Below the pieces are notes generated by a model. That model saw only the letters and a program-made list of their open reading frames with translations, searched no databases and was not told the DNA's origin. The position numbers and the translations under genes are program-made. Shown piece by piece: positions 1 through 7,349 of a stretch of DNA of 64,000 nt (the first letter of the stretch is position 1; each line of letters opens with the position of its first letter). This DNA is from Neptuniibacter sp. UBA6509 (lineage in GTDB: Bacteria; Pseudomonadota; Gammaproteobacteria; Pseudomonadales; Balneatricaceae), in assembly GCA_002435145.1 (NCBI GenBank), contig DJLT01000115.1:98580-162579 (forward strand), written 5' to 3'.

Positions 1-77
1 GGAGTGGTAGTTCAGTTGGTTAGAATACCTGCCTGTCACGCAGGGGGTCGCGGGTTCGAGTCCCGTCCATTCCGCCA
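1..77 (+). tRNA. tRNA-Asp (anticodon GTC)
   Basis: Complete cloverleaf: acceptor arm GGAGTGG (1-7) pairs with CCATTCC (67-73) with one G-T wobble, followed by discriminator G74 and encoded CCA (75-77). The anticodon loop CTGTCAC gives GTC, reading Asp codons. The T arm contains GGTTCGAGTCC. It starts at the first base of the window, so any upstream promoter or tRNA lies outside. It is followed 49 bp later by tRNA-Val, suggesting one transcript. Confidence 0.97.
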
Positions 78-126
78 CTTTAACTTCGAAGTGCTGAAGT
101 TATCGTAAACAAGCCATCTACTTAGT

Positions 127-202
127 GGGCGTGTAGCTCAGTTGGGAGAGCGTCGCCCTTACAAGGCGAATGTCGGGAGTTCGAGCCTCTCCACGCCCAC
201 CA
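127..202 (+). tRNA. tRNA-Val (anticodon TAC)
   Basis: Acceptor arm GGGCGTG (127-133) pairs with CACGCCC (192-198), then discriminator A199 and encoded CCA (200-202). The anticodon stem GCCCT/AGGCG-type arm carries loop CTTACAA with anticodon TAC (Val). D loop AGCTCAGTTGGGAGAGC and T loop GTTCGAGCC are canonical. It lies directly behind tRNA-Asp in the same orientation. Confidence 0.97.
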
Positions 203-363
203 CTATTCTTCTGTTTTATCCCTCTTCTGTTGTCTTCTTATCTCTTTGTATTTTATGTATTAAACATGTATGTTGTGGTAATGTAGATCGAAATTTAACC
301 GCTTAAATTCGTTGCCTCAATTATAGCTCTATTGGGCTTTTATAAAGATATGGATGAACATTA

Positions 364-1314
364 GTGAATAATGTGGATGAAACAGTGATTGTATCTCTAT
401 GTCCAGACCCTGTTATAGGTGTTGATGGTTCTGGTGTTGTTCAGATTTTCAACGCCGCAGCTGAGAAACTGTTAGGTTATTCTTCAGGCGATGTTATTGG
501 TCGCATGAATATTTCTGAAATATATCCTAGTCGTGATGCAGCTCGTAAGATTAAGAAGTTAATGTATTCTGGATCTTATGGCTCAAAGGGTTTGATTGAG
601 GGGTATGAAGCCTCACTGTCTTGTAAAGATGGTTCGGAAGTTCCCATTCGTTTGTCTGCGGTGATTGTTGATAACGAAGAGGGTAGTAGTATCGGTTTTT
701 TCCATGATTTGACTGAGCGTCAAGCAATGGAAAAACAACTGCATAAGCTGTCAGTCACTGATGAGTTAACGGGGTTGTTTAATCAGCGTCATTTTTACAA
801 TGTGATGGCGCGTGAGCTGGATCGTGCGAAGCGTTATAAGCATCCATTGAGTTTGATCTGTTTTGATCTGGATAATTTTAAGAAGGTTAATGATTCTTTA
901 GGTCATTTGGAAGGCGATAGAGTTCTTCGTATCATTGGTGACCTATTAAAGGACGCTTTGAGATTGGCTGATATCGCTGTCAGGTATGGCGGTGACGAAT
1001 TTATGGTTTTGTTGCCAGAGACAAATATTTCATCTGCGGCAAAAACGGCTGAAAGGATTCGCATTGCTTTTAATGCTGAGTGTTCTTACAGCATGGATAA
1101 AAGTGATGATTCCATCGTCAAGCTCTCTATGAGTTTAGGTGTAACTGAAACTGATGGGGCTGAAAAGCCTGATCAGGTTGTTCAGCGCGCCGATTTGGCT
1201 ATGTACGAGTCGAAAAGCTCAGGTGGTAACCGGACGGTATTGATTAAGCAGTATATCGGTGATGTTGTTCCCGGTACCCCGGAAAACCAAGTTAATACAG
1301 TAGACGTTTGCTAA
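364..1314 (+). CDS. PAS-GGDEF diguanylate cyclase
   Basis: Soluble signalling enzyme predicted to make c-di-GMP from two GTP. A PAS domain (about residues 8-118, ending in a PAC-like GFFHDLTERQ stretch) precedes a GGDEF domain (about 130-300). The signature GGDEF is intact at 209-213, and an RxxD inhibitory I-site (RLAD, 200-203) sits exactly five residues upstream, so product inhibition is expected. There is no transmembrane segment or signal peptide; the PAS domain presumably senses a cytosolic cue. The start is GTG at 364 with a poor ribosome binding site, and no better in-frame start was found. It stands alone behind the tRNA pair and is followed by the convergent small ORF at 1337-1426. 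Confidence 0.9.
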   Translation: MNNVDETVIVSLCPDPVIGVDGSGVVQIFNAAAEKLLGYSSGDVIGRMNISEIYPSRDAARKIKKLMYSGSYGSKGLIEGYEASLSCKDGSEVPIRLSAVIVDNEEGSSIGFFHDLTERQAMEKQLHKLSVTDELTGLFNQRHFYNVMARELDRAKRYKHPLSLICFDLDNFKKVNDSLGHLEGDRVLRIIGDLLKDALRLADIAVRYGGDEFMVLLPETNISSAAKTAERIRIAFNAECSYSMDKSDDSIVKLSMSLGVTETDGAEKPDQVVQRADLAMYESKSSGGNRTVLIKQYIGDVVPGTPENQVNTVDVC

Positions 1315-1320
1315 TGCTTG

Positions 1321-1366
1321 GAGCATTTAGATGACGCTATTGCTCTTCTGCGTCATCTGAATGCTC
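1321..1366. terminator. Long inverted repeat between convergent genes, terminator-like
   Basis: Arms 1321-1336 (GAGCATTTAGATGACG) and 1351-1366 match as inverted repeats at 15 of 16 positions (the exception is a G-T wobble in RNA), with a 14-nt loop. It begins seven bases after the cyclase stop and overlaps the last codons of the small minus-strand ORF, so it could end transcription from both sides. No T-tract follows on either strand, so intrinsic termination is uncertain; it may instead stabilise a 3' end. Confidence 0.55.
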
Positions 1367-1426
1367 ATTATCATCATCGTACTCTTCATAGCTCAGGTTT
1401 ATTAAGTCTTCTAGATAGTCTTCCAT
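1337..1426 (-). CDS. Small acidic protein, 29 codons, unknown function
   Basis: Too short for routine ORF calling. ATG at 1426 (reading down) is preceded by the strong Shine-Dalgarno AAGGAGAG (1431-1438) with about six bases between GGAG and the ATG. The ORF encodes 29 residues, starting MEDYLEDLINLSYEEYDDD and ending at TAG (1339-1337). It has 14 Asp/Glu and no Lys or Arg, so it would be strongly acidic. A 20-bp palindrome (1446-1465) lies just upstream and the long inverted repeat at 1321-1366 overlaps its 3' end, which together look like a compact transcription unit. I do not recognise the family; the idea that it is a real microprotein rests on the ribosome binding site and flanking signals. 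Confidence 0.55.
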   Translation of the reverse strand: MEDYLEDLINLSYEEYDDDNEHSDDAEEQ

Positions 1427-1445
1427 TTTTCTCTCCTTTTTTATT

Positions 1446-1465
1446 CACTTTATGCGTATAAAGTG
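1446..1465. promoter_or_regulatory. 20-bp near-perfect palindrome, candidate operator
   Basis: CACTTTATGCGTATAAAGTG has nine of ten symmetric base pairs. It lies between the divergently read small acidic ORF (start 1426, minus strand) and the PLP-enzyme gene (start 1515, plus strand). It contains TATA-rich sequence that could overlap a -10 element, so it is well placed as an operator for either gene. Function is inferred from symmetry and position only. Confidence 0.45.
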
Positions 1466-1514
1466 ACGCTATTGTTATGTTTATATTTCATATTTGTTAA
1501 ATCTCAGGACCGCC

Positions 1515-2420
1515 ATGTTTGAACAAGGTAAAGTCTCGCCAATTATTCCTATAAAACTACAGCCGTCGATAAAGGCAGATGTTGCTTTGTATTTGCTTAG
1601 GTTGGATTTGACTGATGAGTATGTCAGTGGAAATAAGTGGTTTAAGTTAAAATATAATTTGAATGATGCGCTCTTACTAAAGCGTAAGTCTGTTCTTAGT
1701 TTTGGCGGTGCTTTTTCCAATCACATTCATGCGTTGGCATGGGCAGGCAAAAAATTAGGTATAAAGACTGTTGGAGTGATACGTGGTGAGCCTGAGTACG
1801 CAAGTAACCCAACGCTAACTGATGCTGCCCGCTGGGGGATGGAGTTGCTGTTTGTATCTCGTTCTGAATACAGAAAACGAAATGAAATTGAGTTTGTAGA
1901 GGCATTAAAGCGACAGTTTGATGATCCTTTGATAATTCCTGAAGGCGGTAGTAACCACCTTGCGGTGAAAGGTGCTTCTGAGATTGTGACCAAGTCAATG
2001 CTTGACCAGTATGGTTTCAATCATATTGTTCTGCCTTGTGGTACGGGAGGTACTTTAGCTGGGGTGGCAGTTTCACAGCCTGAAGTATCTGTATTGGGTG
2101 TACCTGTACTAAAAGGCGCGGAGTTTTTGGTCTCTGATATACAGGAGCTCATGAGTGGTGCGCGCTGTAGTGATCCGGGGAATTGGTCTCTGGATTATTC
2201 AGGTCACTGTGGTGGCTATGGAAAAACCTCTAAAGAGCTGATTGATTTTATCGAACAGTTTCATTGTGATCACAATGTTTCACTTGATCAGATATACACA
2301 GGGAAAATGATGATGCGCTTATTTCAACTCATTGAAAATGGAGCGTTTAGTAAGGGTAGTAAGATTCTCGCTATTCATACAGGTGGGCTTCAGGGGTTGA
2401 GATCTCTCTCTACTTCTTGA
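1515..2420 (+). CDS. PLP-dependent D-cysteine desulfhydrase / ACC deaminase family enzyme
   Basis: Member of the tryptophan-synthase-beta-like fold II PLP enzymes. Visible family marks are SGNKWFKLKYNL (the Lys that would bind PLP), GGAFSNH directly after it, and the phosphate-binding glycine loop in PCGTGGTLAG. D-cysteine desulfhydrases convert D-cysteine to pyruvate, H2S and ammonia; related proteins deaminate 1-aminocyclopropane-1-carboxylate. Sequence alone does not settle the substrate. I chose ATG 1515 (301 aa) rather than the upstream TTG at 1494 because CAGGA at 1505-1509 is correctly spaced for it and the family normally begins here. It lies 106 bp before nadK. Confidence 0.85.
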   Translation: MFEQGKVSPIIPIKLQPSIKADVALYLLRLDLTDEYVSGNKWFKLKYNLNDALLLKRKSVLSFGGAFSNHIHALAWAGKKLGIKTVGVIRGEPEYASNPTLTDAARWGMELLFVSRSEYRKRNEIEFVEALKRQFDDPLIIPEGGSNHLAVKGASEIVTKSMLDQYGFNHIVLPCGTGGTLAGVAVSQPEVSVLGVPVLKGAEFLVSDIQELMSGARCSDPGNWSLDYSGHCGGYGKTSKELIDFIEQFHCDHNVSLDQIYTGKMMMRLFQLIENGAFSKGSKILAIHTGGLQGLRSLSTS

Positions 2421-2526
2421 GTTGGTCATGTATAGTTATAAAAACTGATTGAAAAGATTGTGAAAAATCAGTTAGATAAAGAGTGTTTTTTATTGTTTAC
2501 TCATTATGAGTTCATCCGGAGCAGAA

Positions 2527-3408
2527 ATGGATTACTTTCGTAACATCGGCCTTATTGGACGTTTAGGTAGTAAGTCAGTTATTGATACGCTAAAACATTT
2601 GACTCGTTTTCTGGGTGAGCGAGGTCTCAACTGTATTTTGGATGAGCGTATTGCTGAGGTTATTCCAGGTCATGGTCAGCAGACCAGTACCCAAAAAATG
2701 ATGGGTGAGATCTGTGACTTAGTTATTGTTGTGGGCGGTGATGGTAGTTTGCTGGGCGCAGCTCGGTCATTAGCCCAATACCATGTACCTGTTTTGGGGG
2801 TTAACCGCGGAAACCTAGGATTTTTGACTGATATCTCTCCGAATGAGATTGAAGAGAAAGTAGGCGAGGTTTTAGAGGGAAAGTATACCGTCGATAGTCG
2901 TTTTCTACTGGATGTTATCGTTAAGCGTGATGGTGTACCCATTGGAGAAGCGACAGCTCTCAATGATTGTGTTCTTCACCCGGGTAAAGCCGCGCGTATG
3001 ATCGAGTTTGAATTGTATATTGAAGGCCAGTTTGTATATACACAGAAGTCTGATGGTCTGATTATTTCAACCCCAACAGGCTCAACCGCATATTCACTTT
3101 CTGGTGGTGGTCCGATTATGCATCCGAAGCTGGATGCGCTCGTTCTAGTACCGATGTTTCCTCATACACTGACAAGCAGGCCTATTGTTGTAAATGGCAA
3201 CAGTGAACTTAAGTTAGTTATAAGTCCTGATAATGGTGCTTACCCGACAGTTTCTTGTGACAGCCAGAAAGATATAAGTTGTGCGCCTGGTGATACGATA
3301 ACGGTCCATAAAAAACCGCATAAATTAAAGCTACTTCATCCTCTTAATTATGATTTTTATAGCACCTGCCGAGAGAAGCTTGGTTGGGGCCGGAAACTCG
3401 GAGAGTAA
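2527..3408 (+). CDS. nadK: NAD kinase
   Basis: ATP-dependent NAD kinase that makes NADP in the cytosol. Key motifs: GGDG (70-73, Asp72 catalytic), LNDCVLHPG (NAD-binding Asn146-Asp147), TPTGSTAYSL (182-191, the GxGST-like loop) and GGPIMHP. The C-terminal end REKLGWGRKLG is typical of the gammaproteobacterial enzyme. ATG 2527 (293 aa) is preferred over the ATG at 2506: GGAG at 2518-2521 is spaced five bases from it, and the MDYFRNIGLIGR start aligns with how pseudomonad NadK begins. It heads a tightly packed set with the phosphoesterase starting 2 bp after its stop, an order I recall from Pseudomonas. Confidence 0.95.
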   Translation: MDYFRNIGLIGRLGSKSVIDTLKHLTRFLGERGLNCILDERIAEVIPGHGQQTSTQKMMGEICDLVIVVGGDGSLLGAARSLAQYHVPVLGVNRGNLGFLTDISPNEIEEKVGEVLEGKYTVDSRFLLDVIVKRDGVPIGEATALNDCVLHPGKAARMIEFELYIEGQFVYTQKSDGLIISTPTGSTAYSLSGGGPIMHPKLDALVLVPMFPHTLTSRPIVVNGNSELKLVISPDNGAYPTVSCDSQKDISCAPGDTITVHKKPHKLKLLHPLNYDFYSTCREKLGWGRKLGE

Positions 3409-3409
3409 A

Positions 3410-4390
3410 GTGGCGAGTGAAACTAAAGGGTACGACATCATTGGTGATGTGCACGGATGTGGTCTTAGTTTAGAGCTACTGCTAGGAAAGCTTGGTTATT
3501 CCAAGCGTAATGGGGTTTATTCTAATCCTGGTCGGCAGGTCATTTTTCTGGGCGATATTATTGATCGAGGCCCCAGGATCAGGGAGTCTTTGCATCTTGT
3601 ATATGACATGGTTCAAGCAGGACATGCTCAAATCGTCATGGGTAATCATGAATTTAATTATTTGAGCTATGTAACGCGTGGGCAAGAGGGTAGTGGTCTA
3701 AGCTACCTGCGTGAACATAACCCCCGTCACCATCGTATAGTCGCTGAAACTCTAGAACAGTTTGCAAATTATCCTGATGAGGAAGCGATGTTTCTTCAGT
3801 GGATCAGAGAGATGCCGGTTTATCTAGAGTTTGAGCATTTTAGAGTTGTACATGCGTGTTGGCATCAAAAATTAGTGGATCGTTTTGAGGCCGAATACCC
3901 AAACCATATTATCGATAACCGTTTTCTTCACCGCTCTTCTAAGCGTGGAACATTCGAATGGGCATTGATGGATCGTTTATTAAGAGGGACACACCTCCGC
4001 TTACCTGATGGTGAGGTCATGGTGAGTAAGGATGGCTTTGAGCGTCGCTTCTTTAGAACAAAGTTTTGGGCTGAAGAGCCTGAATTTTATGGAGATGTTG
4101 TTTTTCAGCCAGACCCTCTTCCTGAGCATGTTGCTAGGCTTCCTCTGACTGAGCAGGATTTTAATGATCTAATCTATTATGGCCCTGATGAGAAGATGCT
4201 TTTTATTGGTCATTATTGGCGTGAAGGGGTTCCTGCACCGATAACCTCAAATATAGCGTGTTTAGATTACAGTGCGGTTAAATATGGGAAGCTTGTTGCG
4301 TACCGCTTAGATGCTGAAACTACAATACAGCCTGATAAATTTGTATTTGTTGATGTGCGAAAAGAGATTGCTGATGAGCTTGGTTTGTGA
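3410..4390 (+). CDS. Calcineurin-like metallophosphoesterase
   Basis: Binuclear-metal phosphoesterase of the PPP/PrpE-like class. The metal-binding series is complete: GDVHGC (12-17), GDIIDRGP (48-55), GNHEF (78-82), with later His residues in VVHACWH and FIGHYW. The substrate is unknown; relatives include protein phosphatases and Ap4A hydrolases. A start further up at 3350 would overlap nadK by 59 bp; GTG 3410 (326 aa) is preferred because GGAG at 3400-3403 is spaced six bases away. Start two bases after the nadK stop implies translational coupling. It overlaps the rhomboid gene by one base. Confidence 0.85.
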   Translation: MASETKGYDIIGDVHGCGLSLELLLGKLGYSKRNGVYSNPGRQVIFLGDIIDRGPRIRESLHLVYDMVQAGHAQIVMGNHEFNYLSYVTRGQEGSGLSYLREHNPRHHRIVAETLEQFANYPDEEAMFLQWIREMPVYLEFEHFRVVHACWHQKLVDRFEAEYPNHIIDNRFLHRSSKRGTFEWALMDRLLRGTHLRLPDGEVMVSKDGFERRFFRTKFWAEEPEFYGDVVFQPDPLPEHVARLPLTEQDFNDLIYYGPDEKMLFIGHYWREGVPAPITSNIACLDYSAVKYGKLVAYRLDAETTIQPDKFVFVDVRKEIADELGL

Positions 4391-5283
4391 TGATAAAAGT
4401 ATTCTCGGTTCCCTTAAGGGAAGATCTTACTGAATTCACAAAGTTTCTCTGGGAGCACAAAGTGCCCCATAGAGTTATAGAGACTGGGTTGCAGCAGGAA
4501 TTATGGGTTGAGCCTGTTGTGAGCCCAGAAGATATATACAGTTTGTATGAAATGTGGCGTAAAGGCGAAGACCTTTCGCGAGTGGGCTTTTCATCTCAAT
4601 CCTCTAACGACACATCATCTATGGATGAGGATTATTCTTCTCAACCTGTTCCTAATTCCCCCGGTATTTTGACATTAGCCAAAAGGGCTTGGTTTTCCAC
4701 TGCTCTTATTATTCTAAGTGGTTTACTCAGTTTATTAATAGGCTTTGGTGATAATCTCGCTTGGATGAAACTGTTTACTATTACAGACTTCCGTCTCTCC
4801 TCGGAGGGCGTTTATCCAGCAACTATAATGGATACTGTAAGTTCAATGGAGTATTGGCGATTTATTACGCCAATTTTTTTGCATTTTAGTGCTCCTCATA
4901 TTGTCTTCAATGTTCTCTGGATTTGGGTCGTAGGAACGCGAGTTGAATGTCTTCAAAACAGGACGACATTGATTGCTCTGGTGATCTTCTCCGGAATATC
5001 GGCCAACTTAGCTCAGTATTGGATAAGTGGTCCTTTATTCGGCGGGTTATCAGGTGTTGTCTTTGCCTTATTGGCCTATGTTTGGCTTTGGGATCGACTT
5101 TACGCGCCCAAGTTTGGCTTACCTTCTGCCTTAATTGGCTTTATGGTGTTTTGGTTGGCTTTGGGTTATTCCGGGGTTTTAGCGAGTATAGGTTTTGGTG
5201 CAATAGCCAATACTGCTCATTTGGTTGGGCTTTTAGCAGGTTTGGCATTTGTGCCAATAGGTAAATTACTGGCGAAAGCCTGA
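4390..5283 (+). CDS. glpG: Rhomboid intramembrane serine protease, GlpG type
   Basis: Cleaves transmembrane substrates in the inner membrane. An N-terminal cytoplasmic domain (about 1-75) carries the GlpG-like FSVPLREDLTEF start and a WVEPVVSPEDI stretch, then about six hydrophobic segments from residue 98. The catalytic serine lies in GGLSG (218-222, Ser221) and the partner His is His277 in TAHLVGLLAGL; HIVFN supplies the oxyanion-side His/Asn. Length (297 aa) is normal. The start is ATG 4390, sharing its A with the stop of the preceding gene; GTG 4387 immediately before it is possible. The cytoplasmic loop around residue 75 is Ser-rich. Confidence 0.92.
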   Translation: MIKVFSVPLREDLTEFTKFLWEHKVPHRVIETGLQQELWVEPVVSPEDIYSLYEMWRKGEDLSRVGFSSQSSNDTSSMDEDYSSQPVPNSPGILTLAKRAWFSTALIILSGLLSLLIGFGDNLAWMKLFTITDFRLSSEGVYPATIMDTVSSMEYWRFITPIFLHFSAPHIVFNVLWIWVVGTRVECLQNRTTLIALVIFSGISANLAQYWISGPLFGGLSGVVFALLAYVWLWDRLYAPKFGLPSALIGFMVFWLALGYSGVLASIGFGAIANTAHLVGLLAGLAFVPIGKLLAKA

Positions 5284-5291
5284 GGGGTAAC

Positions 5292-6164
5292 ATGGACGCA
5301 GCAAGGTTTTCGCTGGATTTGAAAGAGCGCTATGAAACGCAATATAGAAAGCTGGATTCTGTTGTTACAGGCCTTGAAGGTGAATATGTAGAGACCTCGA
5401 TGGGACCTGTTTGGGTGACCACAGCAGGCGAAAAGGATGCGCCCCCACTTATACTTATTCATGGTCTGCATACTACGGCTCCTTTTTGCTTAGAGTATTT
5501 TTCAAAATTAGCAGAAAAGTTTCGTGTTTATTGTCCTGATATTCCGGGGCAAGCAGGTAAAACATCAGGTGTGGCATTGATGCCTACCAATCATGCTTAT
5601 GCTCTATGGCTTGAAGCTGTCTTAGATAGTTTAAAAATAGAATCTTGCCCTGCGGTGGGGCTTTCATTTGGAGGAGGGGTCTTACTAGATTTAGCTGTCC
5701 TCTCACCTGACCGAATTACAGCAGCATCTCTTGTTGTGCCGGCGGGTTTCTTTCGTCCTATTTGGCGGCCTTTGAAAAAGCTGTTTATGCCGTTTATAGG
5801 TTTCAAACTGCATACGGATCAATCTCACTTTGATCAGTTGATGAACCCCTTAATGGGAGGAAACTGGCCTGAGTTAGAGGCCTATTACTATTCAGTTTTT
5901 CAAGCGGGTCTTCCCATGACTTTGATCCCTCCGGGCCCTTTTGAAAAGTCAGATCTTAGTGAATTTAGTGCGCCGGTCCAGTTACTTGTGGCATCTGAGG
6001 ATCTTTATTTCGCACCTGATAAAATGGCGAGATACGCAAATGATAATCTTCGAAACCTTAAGCAGGTTGTAGAGGTTGATGATCTTCATATCCCTAATGA
6101 GAAAAACAGATTAAAGATTCAAACGGAAGTGTTTGAGTTTATGCTGAAAGAAAAAAGTATGTGA
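5292..6164 (+). CDS. Alpha/beta hydrolase, unknown substrate
   Basis: Canonical alpha/beta-hydrolase fold. The oxyanion strand reads LILIHGLH (His57-Gly58), the nucleophile elbow is GLSFGG with Ser125, the probable acid is Asp237 in ASEDLYFAP, and the probable catalytic His is His266 in DDLHIPNEK. There is no signal peptide, so it is cytosolic. GAGGGGT just upstream supports ATG 5292. It follows glpG by eight bases and is probably cotranscribed. Family members range from esterases to C-C hydrolases, and nothing here narrows the substrate. Confidence 0.82.
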   Translation: MDAARFSLDLKERYETQYRKLDSVVTGLEGEYVETSMGPVWVTTAGEKDAPPLILIHGLHTTAPFCLEYFSKLAEKFRVYCPDIPGQAGKTSGVALMPTNHAYALWLEAVLDSLKIESCPAVGLSFGGGVLLDLAVLSPDRITAASLVVPAGFFRPIWRPLKKLFMPFIGFKLHTDQSHFDQLMNPLMGGNWPELEAYYYSVFQAGLPMTLIPPGPFEKSDLSEFSAPVQLLVASEDLYFAPDKMARYANDNLRNLKQVVEVDDLHIPNEKNRLKIQTEVFEFMLKEKSM

Positions 6165-6232
6165 TAAACTGTCGCTATTCTGGAGAGCGGGATATATCGA
6201 GATCCGCTTCGTGTAGCGTAAGAGATATAACG

Positions 6233-6505
6233 ATGAACTATGAGCAACTTATTCAGGCGATGACGCCTGAGATGCACCAATCCTTAAAGCGTGCTATCGA
6301 GCTTGGAAAATGGCCTGATGGACGTAAATTGACGGCAGAGCAAAGCGATATTTGTATGCGTGCGGTTATTGCTTATGATCAAGAGCATAAGCCTGAAGAT
6401 GAGCGTGTAGGCTATATTGATCGCACTAAAAAAGATGGTTCCCAACACGGTAAAGATCCGTTGGCACCAGATACCATTAAAATACTCACAGACGATAAAA
6501 ACTGA
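6233..6505 (+). CDS. DUF1315 (YeaC-like) family protein
   Basis: 90-residue cytosolic protein starting MNYEQLIQAMTPEMHQSL, the recognisable DUF1315 opening, with the conserved ELGKWPDGRKLTAEQ core. Function is unknown. A longer reading from 6161 would overlap the hydrolase gene and add 24 unlike residues, so ATG 6233 is preferred although its ribosome binding site (AGAGAT) is modest. The stop overlaps the next gene's start (TGATG), pointing to translational coupling with the DUF2797 gene. The same pairing next to pepN is what I recall in Pseudomonas. Confidence 0.88.
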   Translation: MNYEQLIQAMTPEMHQSLKRAIELGKWPDGRKLTAEQSDICMRAVIAYDQEHKPEDERVGYIDRTKKDGSQHGKDPLAPDTIKILTDDKN

Positions 6506-7332
6506 TGCAGCAGATTGCATGTGGCGCATTACAAAAAATGCGAACGGAGCTATCCGATACTGTTAAATATTTCCTGCCTGTCGGTGATGAAGAAGTTTCA
6601 ATGAATGAGCTGATCGGGAAGCCGATCAGTTTATTGTTTCAAGGTGCGATTAACTGTACTCACTGTGGCCGCAAAACTAAGAAAAGTTTTAACCAAGGCT
6701 TTTGTTATCCTTGCTTTAAAAAGCTACCGCAGTGTGATCAATGCATTGTGAAACCTGAGCTGTGCCATTTCCATGAAGGCAGTTGCCGTGATGAGAGTTG
6801 GGGCGAGCAGTTTTGTTTTAAGGATCATTACGTATATCTAGCTAACTCCTCGGGGGTAAAAGTAGGTATCACTCGTGGTACTCAGGTTCCCACCCGTTGG
6901 ATGGATCAGGGTGCTGTGCAAGCATTGCCCATCTTTAAGGTCTCTACACGATTGCAGTCAGGAAAAGTTGAACGTTTGCTTGGCGAGCATGTCGCAGATA
7001 AGACTAACTGGCGAAAGATGCTCAAGAATGAAGTAGACGATCTAACACTTTCCGAGACACGTGATATGTTACTGGAAAAGTGCAAAGATGGCTTAAAAGC
7101 GCTAGAAGACGAATTTGGTATTCAAGCGATCCAGCGCTTGCCAGATGCGGAACAGATAGAGATCAATTACCCTGTTTTAAATTACCCTTTGAAGGTGTCT
7201 TCATTTAACTTCGATAAAACACCTGAAGTAACAGGGGTATTACAGGGAATCAAAGGCCAGTACCTTATTCTGGATACTGGTGTTATTAATATGCGTAAAT
7301 TTACAGCTTATCAGGTCGCGATATCTGCTTGA
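6505..7332 (+). CDS. DUF2797 family cysteine-rich protein
   Basis: 275 aa, matching DUF2797 by its MQQIACGALQKMRTEL opening and a Cys/His-rich block (CTHC at 51-54, then FCYPCFKK, CDQC, LCHFHEG and SC) that probably binds zinc. The following YVYLANSSGVKVGITRG stretch resembles a GIY-YIG-like or nucleotide-handling core, but I cannot assign an activity. The start overlaps the preceding stop by one base. It lies 17 bp before pepN. Confidence 0.85.
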   Translation: MQQIACGALQKMRTELSDTVKYFLPVGDEEVSMNELIGKPISLLFQGAINCTHCGRKTKKSFNQGFCYPCFKKLPQCDQCIVKPELCHFHEGSCRDESWGEQFCFKDHYVYLANSSGVKVGITRGTQVPTRWMDQGAVQALPIFKVSTRLQSGKVERLLGEHVADKTNWRKMLKNEVDDLTLSETRDMLLEKCKDGLKALEDEFGIQAIQRLPDAEQIEINYPVLNYPLKVSSFNFDKTPEVTGVLQGIKGQYLILDTGVINMRKFTAYQVAISA

Positions 7333-7349
7333 TAAGCTAAGGTGTCAGA

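Noticed and set aside
1494..1514. TTG start for the PLP enzyme at 1494
   Set aside because: ATG 1515 has a proper ribosome binding site and matches the usual N-terminus.
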